NCBI GenBank assembly: GCA_002694065.1 | Contig: NZKZ01000152.1 | Span: 1-16,221 of the forward strand | DNA length: 16,221 bases | Direction of reading: 5' to 3' | From: Acidiferrobacter sp. | GTDB taxonomy: Bacteria; Pseudomonadota; Gammaproteobacteria; Arenicellales; UBA868 | Program-made: the position numbers and the translations under genes | In this document: piece by piece, positions 1-7,619 of the stretch | Layout: each line of letters starts with the position of its first letter | Numbering within the stretch: the first letter of the stretch is position 1 | Notes under the pieces: generated by a model | The model's database searches: none | What the model saw: only the letters and a program-made list of their open reading frames with translations | What the model was told of the DNA's origin: nothing

Positions 1-409
1 CCACATCAACACTGATGACGTGACTGAAGCTCTCATTCGCAAAGGGTAACTCTGCGTTGCCACTCACATCATGAAGTGCGATGCGGTCGCTTAGCCCCAT
101 AGCGGTAACCCGCCTTTGCGCAGACGTTAGCGCTGCAGCATTGATATCAACACCTGCAGCCGTTGCCTCGCTGTGGGTGACCAGGTAGGTCAGCGGACCG
201 GCCGGCCCACAACCGAAATCGAGTACTTGATCGGCGCGAGACAAGGAGAGCCAGTTCAGATATTCACGCAACTCGTTTGCGACAAGCCATGAGTGCTGGC
301 CGATGTCTTCCTCGAAAGCCTCGGAGCGGACTTTCTGAATCAGCGGTGAGTCAAATTGGGAGTAAACCGCCGCGTATTCGCGGCTGAGTTCTTTTTCACG
401 GCTTGTCAT
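1..409 (-). CDS. SAM-dependent methyltransferase, class I, C-terminally truncated by window edge
   Basis: The reading frame starts at an ATG on the minus strand at 409, preceded by a GGAAG Shine-Dalgarno-like stretch, and stays open for 136 codons to the window edge, so the C-terminus is missing. About 60 residues in is the class I SAM-binding motif VLDFGCGPAGPL. A strand ending in GVDIN follows, where the acidic residue would bind the ribose of SAM, and later SHVISVDV fits motif II. This is the Rossmann methyltransferase fold. Nothing visible fixes the acceptor. It lies 60 bases downstream of the acyl-CoA ligase on the same strand and is probably the third gene of that operon, so a small-molecule substrate of that pathway is plausible but inferred. 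Confidence 0.85.
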   Translation of the reverse strand, partial: MTSREKELSREYAAVYSQFDSPLIQKVRSEAFEEDIGQHSWLVANELREYLNWLSLSRADQVLDFGCGPAGPLTYLVTHSEATAAGVDINAAALTSAQRRVTAMGLSDRIALHDVSGNAELPFANESFSHVISVDV

Positions 410-469
410 CGCTTTCTTCCCTCAACATACCGCCGATGACCCGTTGAAAGGCGGCATCCTGAACCTCGT

Positions 470-2083
470 TCACCGTTGAAGCTTCACACCGGCAACCTCC
501 CGATCCCAAGTTCCCTCTAACAGGCCTAAATCCCGCAGCACATATTTTTGAATCTTGCCCGTCGGCGTCTTTGGAAGGGCATCGGCAAAACGGACATATC
601 GCGGGATCATGAAGTACGGAAGACGCGGCTCGAGAAATCGAATCAGAGACTCGGGATTTATCTCTGCTTCACGCTGCACTACGATCACAGCCAGGACCTC
701 CTGCTCAGTATCGGTCGAGGCAACCGGCACAACCGCACACTCGACCACCTCGCTGTGAGCGTTGATTTCATTTTCAACCTCCATCGAAGATATGTTTTCA
801 CCACGTCGCCGGATGGCATCCTTCGTTCTGTCTACGAAATACAGGTTGCCATGTTGGTCTTTCGAAAGCATATCCCCGGTGTGAATCCATTGATTTTTTA
901 GTAATGCTGCGGTCCACTCGGGATGTTGCCAATAGCCATTGGTCGCAATCCAGGGAACTTTCGTTCTCACCAGCGCCTCCCCCGGGGTGCCGTCCGGCAC
1001 CTCATGGTCAAATTCATCCACAATCCTAACTTCGTACCGGTCTTCAACAACCCGACCACAGGTCTTGTTATCAGCCAAAACAAACCCTGACTGCGTCGGG
1101 CAGTTCATCTCGGTACCGCCCCAAGTGGTTGAAACTCTGCAGCCAAAACGGTTCTTGAACGTCTCCACCTCAGGTATCAACGGCACCATCAGCACCCGCT
1201 CCAGAGTGTTGTCAGCGTCCTGCTCTGTCAGCGGTTGCTTGTAGATGAAGTTGGCCATCGCACCGAGCAGAAACGTGGTTGTCACGTGGTATTCCTCGAC
1301 GTCCTGCCAGAAGCGCTCGACGCTGAAGGGTCCGACAATGGCCGTTGATGCGCCAACGATGCCGGCGGCATAAACGGTCGCCAACAAGCCCGCAATGTGA
1401 AAGAGCGGCAGAGCTGAGCAATAGACATCGGATTCCCGCAGTTCCAGCATCTCCGTCACACCACGCGCATATTCAAAAGCATGGGCGTGAGTCATCGTGA
1501 CTCCCTTGGAAGGCCCTGTCGTGCCAGAGGTGTAAAAAACGCCCATCAGGTCTCGATAACCTGGGGGTTTGCCTTCAAATATTGTCTCGTCCAACAGGTC
1601 GAGGTATTGATAAACCTCGTAGCGACTTGAAATCTGCTCCCATACCTGCTCTGGGCTCTCTTCTTCCCCTATGATGAGAATCACCCGCTTAAGATGCAGC
1701 AAATCATCAGCCACATCGACGAGTTGCTGCAGAAATTCCGGCTCAATCGCGATAGTTTCGGCACGCGAATCGTTAATCAGGTACGCAAATATATTGCCTC
1801 GGTAGTGCGTATTAACCGGGACCAGTGGAGCGCCACATTTGGACAGCGCGCACCAGAGAAAAACCTGCTCGACACGATTTTGCGACATGCACAGTACCGT
1901 GTCCCCAGATGCGAGACCGATTCGGCTAAGGCCCTGAGCAAGCCTGCCTGACAGCGCATCGACTTGCTGATAACTGAATGCCTGATCCCCTGTAAGAATC
2001 CAGGGCCTGTCGGGACGATGTTGCGCCTGATAACTGAGAACGGTTGGCAGATCATGATGACGCTGGTCATCAAGAAACCCCAT
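470..2083 (-). CDS. AMP-forming acyl-CoA synthetase/ligase, CaiC-like
   Basis: This 537-residue protein is a full-length adenylate-forming enzyme that would activate a carboxylic acid to its acyl-AMP and then to the CoA thioester in the cytoplasm. The phosphate-binding loop YTSGTTGPSKG is at residues 184-194 and TWGGTEMN fits the A5 motif. IHTGD is the A7 motif, DAIRRRGENIS the hinge/A8 region, and PKTPTGK carries the C-terminal catalytic lysine at residue 510. The RRRGENIS hinge and overall length resemble crotonobetaine/carnitine-CoA ligases, but the substrate pocket cannot be read. Its ATG lies 2 bases after the hydratase stop, with AAGGG inside the end of the hydratase gene, so the two are translationally coupled. 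Alternative substrates include methylmercaptopropionate-like or short/medium-chain acids. Family assignment is secure; the carnitine link is a weak inference. Confidence 0.9.
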   Translation of the reverse strand: MGFLDDQRHHDLPTVLSYQAQHRPDRPWILTGDQAFSYQQVDALSGRLAQGLSRIGLASGDTVLCMSQNRVEQVFLWCALSKCGAPLVPVNTHYRGNIFAYLINDSRAETIAIEPEFLQQLVDVADDLLHLKRVILIIGEEESPEQVWEQISSRYEVYQYLDLLDETIFEGKPPGYRDLMGVFYTSGTTGPSKGVTMTHAHAFEYARGVTEMLELRESDVYCSALPLFHIAGLLATVYAAGIVGASTAIVGPFSVERFWQDVEEYHVTTTFLLGAMANFIYKQPLTEQDADNTLERVLMVPLIPEVETFKNRFGCRVSTTWGGTEMNCPTQSGFVLADNKTCGRVVEDRYEVRIVDEFDHEVPDGTPGEALVRTKVPWIATNGYWQHPEWTAALLKNQWIHTGDMLSKDQHGNLYFVDRTKDAIRRRGENISSMEVENEINAHSEVVECAVVPVASTDTEQEVLAVIVVQREAEINPESLIRFLEPRLPYFMIPRYVRFADALPKTPTGKIQKYVLRDLGLLEGTWDREVAGVKLQR

Positions 2084-2085
2084 CG

Positions 2086-2892
2086 CTAGCGCCCTTTAAA
2101 CTTTGGCTTTCGTTTCTCTGAAAACGCCTGCACTGCCTCACCGTAATCCTCGGAGTAGACTAAGGTGGCAATAGTCTGCTTCTCAAGATTTAGCGCAGTT
2201 TCAAAGTCAGCTTCGGTGGATTGCGTTACCATTCTTTTATGGTGAATCACCGCCATCGGTGCGCGAGACATAACCACACGGGCCAGCCGCTCTGCTTCTT
2301 TTTCTTCTTCGCCCACAGGGACCAACTTATTCACGAGGCCAATCCGGTACGCTTCATCGGCATCTATGAACTCCCCTGTTAGCATCAGTTCTCTTGCCTT
2401 GTTCAAGCCCACAATCATCGGCAAGAGCTTGGTCGCTCCACCTGTAATCGTCATGCCAGCATTGCTCTCTGGAAAACCAAAGACTGCATCCTTTGCAGCA
2501 ACAATCATGTCGGAATCTATTGAGATTTCGAACCCAGCGCCCACGGCATAGCCACGCACCGCTGCGATCACCACTTTTGGGGCGCGACGAATGATTCTGG
2601 GGATCTCCTGCAGATTCTCGGTAATATCCTCAACAATATCGAGAATCGGATGAATCTCGCCGGATTGAATTTGAGGATACTCCTCAAGCGCAGCCTTCAG
2701 GTCATCTCCCGCCGAAAATGCTGGCCCCACACTGGAAAGAATAATGGCCTTAACAGCCTTATCCTCAGCGGCCTCCTTCAGGGTTTTGACAAAATGCCGA
2801 CATTCGTCGGCATCGAAGGCGTTCAGGATCTCGGGTTTATTGAACCTAATCCACGCGATTCCGTCTTTCACCTCATACAAGAGCGCACTCAT
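2086..2892 (-). CDS. Enoyl-CoA hydratase/isomerase (crotonase family)
   Basis: This 268-residue protein has normal length for a crotonase. The first oxyanion-hole segment is FSAGDDLKA (59-67) and the second is GYAVGAGFE (114-122). Both glutamates used by true hydratases are present: Glu122 in GAGFE, corresponding to Glu144 of rat crotonase, and Glu142 in FPES, corresponding to Glu164. Hydration or dehydration of an enoyl-CoA is therefore more likely than a pure isomerase. The C-terminus ends FSEKRKPKFKGR, typical of the family. The ATG at 2892 has a strong GGGAG at 2900-2904, 7 bases upstream. It is the first gene of a tight operon with the CaiC-like ligase, so the ligase product is probably its substrate directly or after one oxidation. 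A CaiD-like (carnitinyl-CoA dehydratase) role is possible but unproven. Confidence 0.9.
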   Translation of the reverse strand: MSALLYEVKDGIAWIRFNKPEILNAFDADECRHFVKTLKEAAEDKAVKAIILSSVGPAFSAGDDLKAALEEYPQIQSGEIHPILDIVEDITENLQEIPRIIRRAPKVVIAAVRGYAVGAGFEISIDSDMIVAAKDAVFGFPESNAGMTITGGATKLLPMIVGLNKARELMLTGEFIDADEAYRIGLVNKLVPVGEEEKEAERLARVVMSRAPMAVIHHKRMVTQSTEADFETALNLEKQTIATLVYSEDYGEAVQAFSEKRKPKFKGR

Positions 2893-2927
2893 GATCCCTC
2901 TCCCTTAACGATTGCGTTATCTAACTA

Positions 2928-2943
2928 ATATGGCAACCCATAT
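2928..2943. promoter_or_regulatory. Perfect inverted repeat, candidate operator of the hydratase-ligase operon
   Basis: The sequence ATATGG-CAAC-CCATAT has 6-base arms that are exact reverse complements around a 4-base spacer. It lies 35 bases upstream of the hydratase start in the 160-base gap after cuyA, where an operator or promoter-proximal site would be expected. No regulator gene is present in the window to match it, and no convincing -35/-10 pair was found nearby. It could be a chance palindrome. Confidence 0.35.
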
Positions 2944-3052
2944 CGTACTGGATTGCTAGGCACGTCCGCTGGCTTGTAGGCTCATTTATTAACTCGGCAT
3001 GAGTCTGTGACCCTCAATTTACCCTTCAATTAAGAATGTCATGACTACATTT

Positions 3053-4063
3053 TTACGATGTCTTGGTGCCTACAAAAGCCGAAGGATAGCCAAACAAGGA
3101 TGCCGATCCTCCGGTATGGAGAAACACAATACGCTCGCCTTTCTTATATTGGCCCTTTCGAATCAGATCAATCATCCCCGCTGCCCCCTTCGCGGAATAC
3201 ACAGGATCGAGCAGAATTCCTTCGAGTTTCGCAAACATTTCAATTGCCTCGATGCCGGCGTCGGTCGGAATCCCGTAACCATCACCCACGTAATCTGAGT
3301 TGGCGACAATATCTGCCCCACTGACGATCCCGTGGCAACCGATAAGATCCGCTGTGCCTTCAGCAAGCTTCAGAACATTTTGTTCCTGAGTCTCTTTTTC
3401 AGCCCGGACTGAAATCCCATAGACGGGAATCTGTGCATTCAGCGCCTTCAATCCCGTGACAAGGCCCGCCTGGGTTCCCGTGCTGCCGGTTGCATGGACG
3501 ATATGATCGATGACGAGGTCCCGATCATTCGCTTGCCCGACCAACTCCAGCGCGCAATTGGCGTAACCCAACGCACCCGTCGTATTGGAACCCCCTCCGG
3601 GGATGGTATAGACCTTCCTCCCCTGCTCCCGAAAGGTCTGCGCAACGGCTTCCATCTCTGCATTCATGTCAAGCCCAGGGCCGCGCCGCTCATAAGTCGC
3701 CCCGTGCAAGACATCGAGCAACACGTTGCCGTTATGGTTGTAGTTCTCTTCTTTGTAACCGGTACGGTCTTCCAGCAAAAGGTGGCAGTCCATTCCCAAC
3801 TTGGCGGAAAAAGCAGCAGTCTGGCGCGCATGGTTTGATTGGGTGGCGCCCTGAGTGATAACAAGATCTGCCCCCCAGGCCTTGGCCTCTGCCATCAGGA
3901 ATTCCAGCTTTCGAGTCTTATTTCCCCCAGTCGAAAGACCCGTACAGTCATCACGTTTAATCCAGATCTCGGGCCCGCCCAGTGCTTCAGTAAGGCGATC
4001 CATTCGCTCTAGAGGCGTGGGAAGATGAGCAAGGAAAATACGGGGGAAACGGGCTAGGTGCAT
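3053..4063 (-). CDS. cuyA: L-cysteate sulfo-lyase (CuyA-type PLP enzyme)
   Basis: This 336-residue protein belongs to the fold-type II PLP family that includes ACC deaminase and D-cysteine desulfhydrase. The N-terminus MHLARFPRIFLAHLPTPLER and the block WIKRDDCTGLSTGGNKTRKL closely match, from memory, the CuyA proteins of marine bacteria. These cleave L-cysteate to pyruvate, ammonia and sulfite. The PLP lysine is expected at Lys49 in GGNKTRK. The stretch TQGATQSNHARQTA fits the substrate-binding helix and PGGGSN the phosphate-binding loop. A C-terminal FLHTGG segment is also family-typical. An AAGG sequence lies 8 bases before the ATG. It is divergent from the cupin gene and 160 bases upstream of the hydratase, so it may have its own transcript. 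Known CuyA enzymes also act on D-cysteine-like substrates, so D-cysteine desulfhydrase is the main alternative. No sulfite exporter is visible next to it. Confidence 0.8.
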   Translation of the reverse strand: MHLARFPRIFLAHLPTPLERMDRLTEALGGPEIWIKRDDCTGLSTGGNKTRKLEFLMAEAKAWGADLVITQGATQSNHARQTAAFSAKLGMDCHLLLEDRTGYKEENYNHNGNVLLDVLHGATYERRGPGLDMNAEMEAVAQTFREQGRKVYTIPGGGSNTTGALGYANCALELVGQANDRDLVIDHIVHATGSTGTQAGLVTGLKALNAQIPVYGISVRAEKETQEQNVLKLAEGTADLIGCHGIVSGADIVANSDYVGDGYGIPTDAGIEAIEMFAKLEGILLDPVYSAKGAAGMIDLIRKGQYKKGERIVFLHTGGSASLFGYPSAFVGTKTS

Positions 4064-4177
4064 TGGATACGCCTTAAGGGGATTCGTAGCCCGGTATTAT
4101 GCACAGCCCTCGGGTATTTCAAAAAATAATAGAATCTCGCCCCTCGCTTTACCAAAACCCCCATCTCAGGAAAAACA
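4064..4177. promoter_or_regulatory. Divergent intergenic region between cuyA and the cupin gene
   Basis: These 114 bases separate two divergent starts and must carry promoters for both, or at least for the cupin gene. An AT-rich stretch at 4119-4135 and a TATTAT hexamer at 4095-4100 are possible -10 elements, but no good -35 partner is seen. AGGA lies 6 bases before the cupin ATG. The exact promoter positions cannot be supported. Confidence 0.4.
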
Positions 4178-4543
4178 ATGACCACCAAAGTATTCAGACT
4201 GCTGCCAGACGGAGACCCTGAAACAGGCATGGGCCCGTCCGATATGATCGACGCTTCTGCATTTACCACCTCCGACCACAGTGAGACCAACCATACTTTT
4301 TTTCAGACGGATGACAATTCCATCCTGAGCGGTGTGTGGGAGTGTGCGCCCTGCCGTGAAGATATCGAGGCTTACCCCGTACATGAAATGATGACGGTGA
4401 TCTCAGGATCCGTGACCATGACCAATGCAGATGGTTCGTCGGACACCTTTACCGCTGGAGACACGTTCTTTATCGCCAAGGGAACCCAATGTGTTTGGGA
4501 AGTGACCGAGACTCTTCGCAAGTTCTACATGATCGCTGAATAA
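4178..4543 (+). CDS. Small cupin-domain protein (DUF861/EutQ-like cupin)
   Basis: This 121-residue protein is one single-domain cupin. After a variable N-terminal 40 residues comes SGVWECAPC. Next comes HEMMTVISGSVTMTNADG (cupin motif 1 region), then FTAGDTFFIAKGTQCVWEV (motif 2 region), ending RKFYMIAE. The G-W-E and GD.F.I..G..C.W.V pattern matches the cupin_3/DUF861 group, seen in ureidoglycine aminohydrolase relatives and in small proteins of unknown role. Motif 1 has one His and one Glu (HE) rather than the full HxH...E set. Metal binding may therefore be partial, and a non-catalytic sugar- or ligand-binding role is possible. The AGGA ribosome site and the 5-base gap to the next gene suggest a two-gene operon with the membrane protein. 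The substrate is not recognisable. Confidence 0.85.
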   Translation: MTTKVFRLLPDGDPETGMGPSDMIDASAFTTSDHSETNHTFFQTDDNSILSGVWECAPCREDIEAYPVHEMMTVISGSVTMTNADGSSDTFTAGDTFFIAKGTQCVWEVTETLRKFYMIAE

Positions 4544-4548
4544 CGTAG

Positions 4549-5142
4549 ATGACCCTCCCTCAGTTTCTTGTTGTCGTCAGCGGCCTGCTGATGGTCTGGG
4601 GGGGTTATGGCTATCTGCGTGACACCCTTGCAGGCAGGACGAAGCCCAACCGGGTGTCCTGGTCTCTCTGGGCTCTGGCCCCCCTGATCAGTCTTGGCGC
4701 AGCGTTTGATGCGGATGCCGATGTTTGGGCGTCTATCAGGGTGTTGATCGGCGGAGTGGTTCCCGGCGTCATCTTTCTTGCTTCTTTTATCAACAAGAAC
4801 AGTTACTGGCGTCTTGGACGCTTCGACTGGTTTTGTGGCGGACTTTCCCTGGCAGCACTGGTTTTCTGGCAGCTGGCCGACTCTCCCCTGGTCGCGGTCC
4901 TGCTCGCGACGACCGCAAATACGCTGGCTTCTGTCCCGACCTTTGTGAAAGCATGGAACTATCCCGAAACTGAATCCCGCCTGATTTTTATTACGAGCTT
5001 TTTGAGCGCGATCCTGATTATTCCAGCCATCCCGGTCTGGACAATTGCCAATTCCGCTTTTCAGATCGGGCTGATGGCGACTACCGGGGCCATGCTGGTC
5101 GCGATTTACCGAAAGGACTTCGGCATCCGGCAAACGATCTAA
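4549..5142 (+). CDS. Seven-helix membrane protein, SWEET/PQ-loop-like
   Basis: This 197-residue protein is strongly hydrophobic, with about seven predicted membrane segments near residues 5-24, 37-54, 62-82, 94-112, 114-133, 145-163 and 167-186. An internal duplication is visible. The first half has YGYLRDTLAGRTKPNRVSW and the second has VPTFVKAWNYPETES. Both put a proline about ten residues after an aromatic/proline-bearing helix end and before another helix. This 3+1+3 layout is that of SWEET/PQ-loop transporters, where each three-helix bundle carries a proline hinge. The similarity is by pattern, not by a clear family signature. The ATG lies 5 bases after the cupin stop without a strong ribosome site, suggesting translational coupling. 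It may carry a small metabolite across the inner membrane. The long antisense frame over it is a shadow. Confidence 0.75.
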   Translation: MTLPQFLVVVSGLLMVWGGYGYLRDTLAGRTKPNRVSWSLWALAPLISLGAAFDADADVWASIRVLIGGVVPGVIFLASFINKNSYWRLGRFDWFCGGLSLAALVFWQLADSPLVAVLLATTANTLASVPTFVKAWNYPETESRLIFITSFLSAILIIPAIPVWTIANSAFQIGLMATTGAMLVAIYRKDFGIRQTI

Positions 5143-5199
5143 CCGCAGCCTGACTGAAATCTCGCTCCCGAGCACTGCCCGGTGGGCAAACGCACTCGC

Positions 5200-6387
5200 T
5201 TACGTGCGCTCCGGAATATCGACTCGCTTGCCCCTTGGAATCTCGGCGTCGGGATCATAAAAAGGAAGAGAGGTGAGCGTGCCTTCATGCTGTTCACCAT
5301 CAATACATCCTACGCGCACAGCAGTCCCTTCCTTCGAGTCAGGAGCATCCATCAGGGCATATCCGATTCCATGCTTTAGAAAGGGTGAAAACGCACCCGC
5401 AGTAACGACACCACACGGTTGATCTGACACCTCCACCTCAGCGCCAATGTGGGGCTCTGCCGAAGGACAGATAATGCCGAACAACCGGGTCTCGCGAGAC
5501 GCATTGACCAGCGCCTCCTTGCCGATGAAATCAGCTTTCTCCAGATCCACAAAACGCCCGAGGCCGACGTCAAAAGGCGTCGTGAACCGGTCAAAATCTG
5601 ATCCCGCGTTCAGAATCCCGGCTTCGATTCGACGAATGTGCATCGAATCAAGCCCATGCAAGCCGATTCCGTAGGGGGCGCCTTTGATCTGAAGGTGATG
5701 CCATAACGCTTGCGCATCATGATGGGGCTCCGTATAGAACTCCCACCCCAGCTCATTGGTATAGCCGGTCCGTGAGATGACCACCTCTTGACCGCCAAAA
5801 CTGACCCGGGCGATCCCGAAATATCCGAAGGGCTTGGGCATACCGTCATCCGAAGCGGCCTCAAGCACTTTCATTGAAAGCGGGCCCTGCACCTGAGAGA
5901 CATAGATATCAGGATCGGAAATCGTGACATCCATTCCACGAGCATGCGATCGCGCCCAACTATAAAAGTCCCCATCCGCCTGGGCATACCAGAAGAGATC
6001 GTTCGCCAGGCGAAGCACCACCCCATCTGTAATCATCCCGCCGTCTTCGTAACAGGGAATGCCGTAGCCGCATCGACCGGGCTTCAGTTTTGTGAAGTCT
6101 TTGGTGAAAAGCAGGTCAAGAAGACGCTCCGCATCCGGCCCCTCGAATTGTAGGGGGTATTCGCCCGTGTTCAGCACCGCTGCCTTCTGGCGTAGCAGCC
6201 AGTAACCCTCTTCGGTATCAATCTTGTCAAACTCACAAGCCATCAAGCGCCGGTTGTAAACCGTATAACGCGGTCCAAAGGGCCTTTCGATTTCGTGATA
6301 AGGATGCCGGTCTAGACCAAAATCCCAACCGGCGCCCGGTATCGTACTTACAAGGTCCCGGCTTCTGCCGTCACTGGATGCCATCAT
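5200..6387 (-). CDS. Stand-alone GcvT-fold protein, folate-dependent methyl/aminomethyl transferase-like
   Basis: From the ATG at 6387 this is a 395-residue protein. A second ATG at 6384 has AGGA 7 bases upstream and may be the true start, and a TTG at 6402 is less likely. It spans a whole GcvT domain: RYTVYNRRLM at 40-49, GPDAERLLDLL near 83-93, EDGGMITDG at 114-122 with the conserved Asp121, then RTGYTNELGWEFY. The last matches the folate-site TGYTGE.G(F/W)E block, with both glutamates kept. The YTVYN motif recalls the DMSP demethylase DmdA. However, DmdA as I recall it lacks the first glutamate of the later block, so DmdA itself is not supported. The canonical FDVS segment of GcvT is AVLNTGEY here. 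It probably moves a methyl-derived one-carbon unit from an N- or S-methyl compound to tetrahydrofolate. It is divergent from the EamA transporter gene. Confidence 0.85.
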   Translation of the reverse strand: MMASSDGRSRDLVSTIPGAGWDFGLDRHPYHEIERPFGPRYTVYNRRLMACEFDKIDTEEGYWLLRQKAAVLNTGEYPLQFEGPDAERLLDLLFTKDFTKLKPGRCGYGIPCYEDGGMITDGVVLRLANDLFWYAQADGDFYSWARSHARGMDVTISDPDIYVSQVQGPLSMKVLEAASDDGMPKPFGYFGIARVSFGGQEVVISRTGYTNELGWEFYTEPHHDAQALWHHLQIKGAPYGIGLHGLDSMHIRRIEAGILNAGSDFDRFTTPFDVGLGRFVDLEKADFIGKEALVNASRETRLFGIICPSAEPHIGAEVEVSDQPCGVVTAGAFSPFLKHGIGYALMDAPDSKEGTAVRVGCIDGEQHEGTLTSLPFYDPDAEIPRGKRVDIPERT

Positions 6388-6602
6388 GCTGTCCTGAAGC
6401 AAGTTTTAACTTCCGGAGGAAGTGTAATCCGGCGTGCTCTGACTGCACAACAAAGAGCCTGGCGGGCTGTTTCATATAACCCTCCGGTTCACGGACCGTA
6501 CGTGTCCTTTCTTTACCGACTGTTTCAGATAGACTGCCTTGATCCTCTGATGCATTAGACCCTTCACCAAGCTCTGCGGCTGAGAATGTTCGGATTCATG
6601 CT
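6388..6602. promoter_or_regulatory. Divergent intergenic region between the GcvT-like gene and the EamA transporter gene
   Basis: These 215 bases lie between two divergent starts and should hold the promoters of both genes. The only structure I see is a short GGAC...GTCC inverted repeat around a CGTACGT core near 6495-6509, too short to interpret. No riboswitch fold or -35/-10 pair could be supported, and no small ORF with a ribosome site stands out. Confidence 0.4.
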
Positions 6603-7448
6603 GTGACTTTGTCGGTAATGTTTCTTGTCCTGGTGGCGGCGCTGCTGCATGCCTCCTGGAACGCCTTTGTTAAAGCGGGCAACGACAAGCTGCTGAGTAT
6701 CGGTCTCATGCACGCCTGCTCCGGGATGTTGGGTCTTTGTCTGCTGCCCTTCTTTCCTCTGCCCGACCCTGCCTCTTGGCCCTATCTCGCACTTTCGGCA
6801 GCGTTGCACTGGGGTTACTACGTCTTTCTCATTAACGGGTATCGGCATGGGGATCTTGGAGTGGTTTATCCGCTGGCCCGAGGCAGTGCGCCTCTCCTGA
6901 TCGCCGTATCGGGGACACTGGTCGCCGGTGAACACTTTCCCCCACTCGCGATGGCAGGCCTTGCCGTGGCCAGCGTTGGCATCGTCAGTCTCAGTTTTGA
7001 AGACGGCCTGCCGCGCAAAGGCGCGCTCAAACCGATCTTCTTTGCTTTTGGGACCGCACTTTGGATCACAGCCTACACCCTGGCCGATGGGTTGGGCGTC
7101 CGGGAGGCGGGCACGGAGCTCAGTTACATCCTTTGGCTGTTCGTGCTGGAGGCGGTAACCTTCTGCCCGCTCGTCATCGCCATGCGAAGAACCACATGGA
7201 AACCCTACTACCGGGCGCACTGGCGTGGCCTCTGGTTCAGTGGCCTGGTTTCTGCGATGGCCTATGGACTGGTGATCTATGTCATGAGTACGCATCCCAT
7301 GGCCTGGGTGTCAGCGCTGCGCGAGACCAGCGTGGTCATCGCCGTCCTCATTGGGGCATTTTTCCTGAAGGAACGCCACCTGCTCTATCGGGTGACGGCG
7401 GCATTGATCGTCGTTGGCGGAATCGTCTTGATGAGTGCATCGATGTAA
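6603..7448 (+). CDS. DMT-superfamily (EamA) transporter
   Basis: This 281-residue inner-membrane protein has the EamA/DMT layout, two repeats of about five helices. The N-terminus LLHASWNAFVKAGNDK is typical of EamA proteins, as is the mid-protein block NGYRHGDLGVVYPLARGSAPLL that ends the first repeat. The C-terminal repeat ends ALRETSVVIAVLIGAFFLKER, the usual last-helix signature. The frame starts with GTG at 6603; an ATG at 6618 is an alternative, and neither has a strong ribosome site. It lies 171 bases upstream of the 854-residue oxidoreductase gene on the same strand, so it may import or export a substrate or product of that pathway. Substrate is unknown; DMT proteins carry amino acids, nucleotide sugars or other metabolites. 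Confidence 0.9.
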   Translation: MTLSVMFLVLVAALLHASWNAFVKAGNDKLLSIGLMHACSGMLGLCLLPFFPLPDPASWPYLALSAALHWGYYVFLINGYRHGDLGVVYPLARGSAPLLIAVSGTLVAGEHFPPLAMAGLAVASVGIVSLSFEDGLPRKGALKPIFFAFGTALWITAYTLADGLGVREAGTELSYILWLFVLEAVTFCPLVIAMRRTTWKPYYRAHWRGLWFSGLVSAMAYGLVIYVMSTHPMAWVSALRETSVVIAVLIGAFFLKERHLLYRVTAALIVVGGIVLMSASM

Positions 7449-7608
7449 GGAAGCCTCGGGATCGAGATTCGGCGCCCTGGCCTGAGACGGCTTCGCCCCT
7501 GCGGTTGATTTTTCACAGAACTCAGGCGTAACCTCTCTGTCGCAGAAGAACCGCTATCCCCATTTTCAGACGGTGGCGTTCTAAGTTCACAAGTTTGCGC
7601 AGTAGATC

Positions 7609-7613
7609 AGGAG
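7609..7613 (+). promoter_or_regulatory. Strong ribosome binding site (AGGAG) of the 854-residue oxidoreductase
   Basis: AGGAG lies 6 bases before the ATG at 7620, the best match to the Shine-Dalgarno consensus in the window. It fixes the start codon. The 171-base leader before it holds no supportable promoter or riboswitch. Confidence 0.85.
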
Positions 7614-7619
7614 TCATTC

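Noticed and set aside
470..2892. Naming the ligase and hydratase caiC and caiD
   Set aside because: The family match is good, but no CaiA/CaiB/CaiT partner is present and the substrate pocket cannot be judged, so no symbols are given.
3014..3031. Direct repeat of TCAATT with a 12-base period in the cuyA downstream gap
   Set aside because: It is only two short copies in an AT-rich region after a gene, with no regulatory context.
4525..5175. Long antisense frame (216 codons) over the seven-helix gene
   Set aside because: Its composition is rich in Arg, Gln, Asp and Pro with no domain pattern, as expected opposite a hydrophobic gene. It has no ribosome site and overlaps a clearly real gene.
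5176..5188. Stem-loop TGCCC-GGT-GGGCA in the convergent gap after the seven-helix gene, a possible terminator
   Set aside because: The stem is only 5 base pairs and no T-run follows on either strand. It is too weak to call.
5200..6387. Calling the stand-alone GcvT protein DmdA (DMSP demethylase)
   Set aside because: Only the YTVYN motif matches well. The folate-side block and other regions resemble GcvT/DMGDH instead, so the symbol is not justified.
6564..7295. Long antisense frame (243 codons) over the first EamA gene
   Set aside because: It has the same shadow character: charged, low-complexity translation opposite a well-matched transporter gene.
7449..7619. Possible glycine riboswitch upstream of the FAD/GcvT gene, because of an ACTCAGGCGTAAC stretch near 7520-7532 and the folate-enzyme neighbour
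   Set aside because: The matching GGGAGAG and CCGAAGGGGC conserved blocks and the second half of the aptamer are not present in order. The resemblance is limited to about ten bases.
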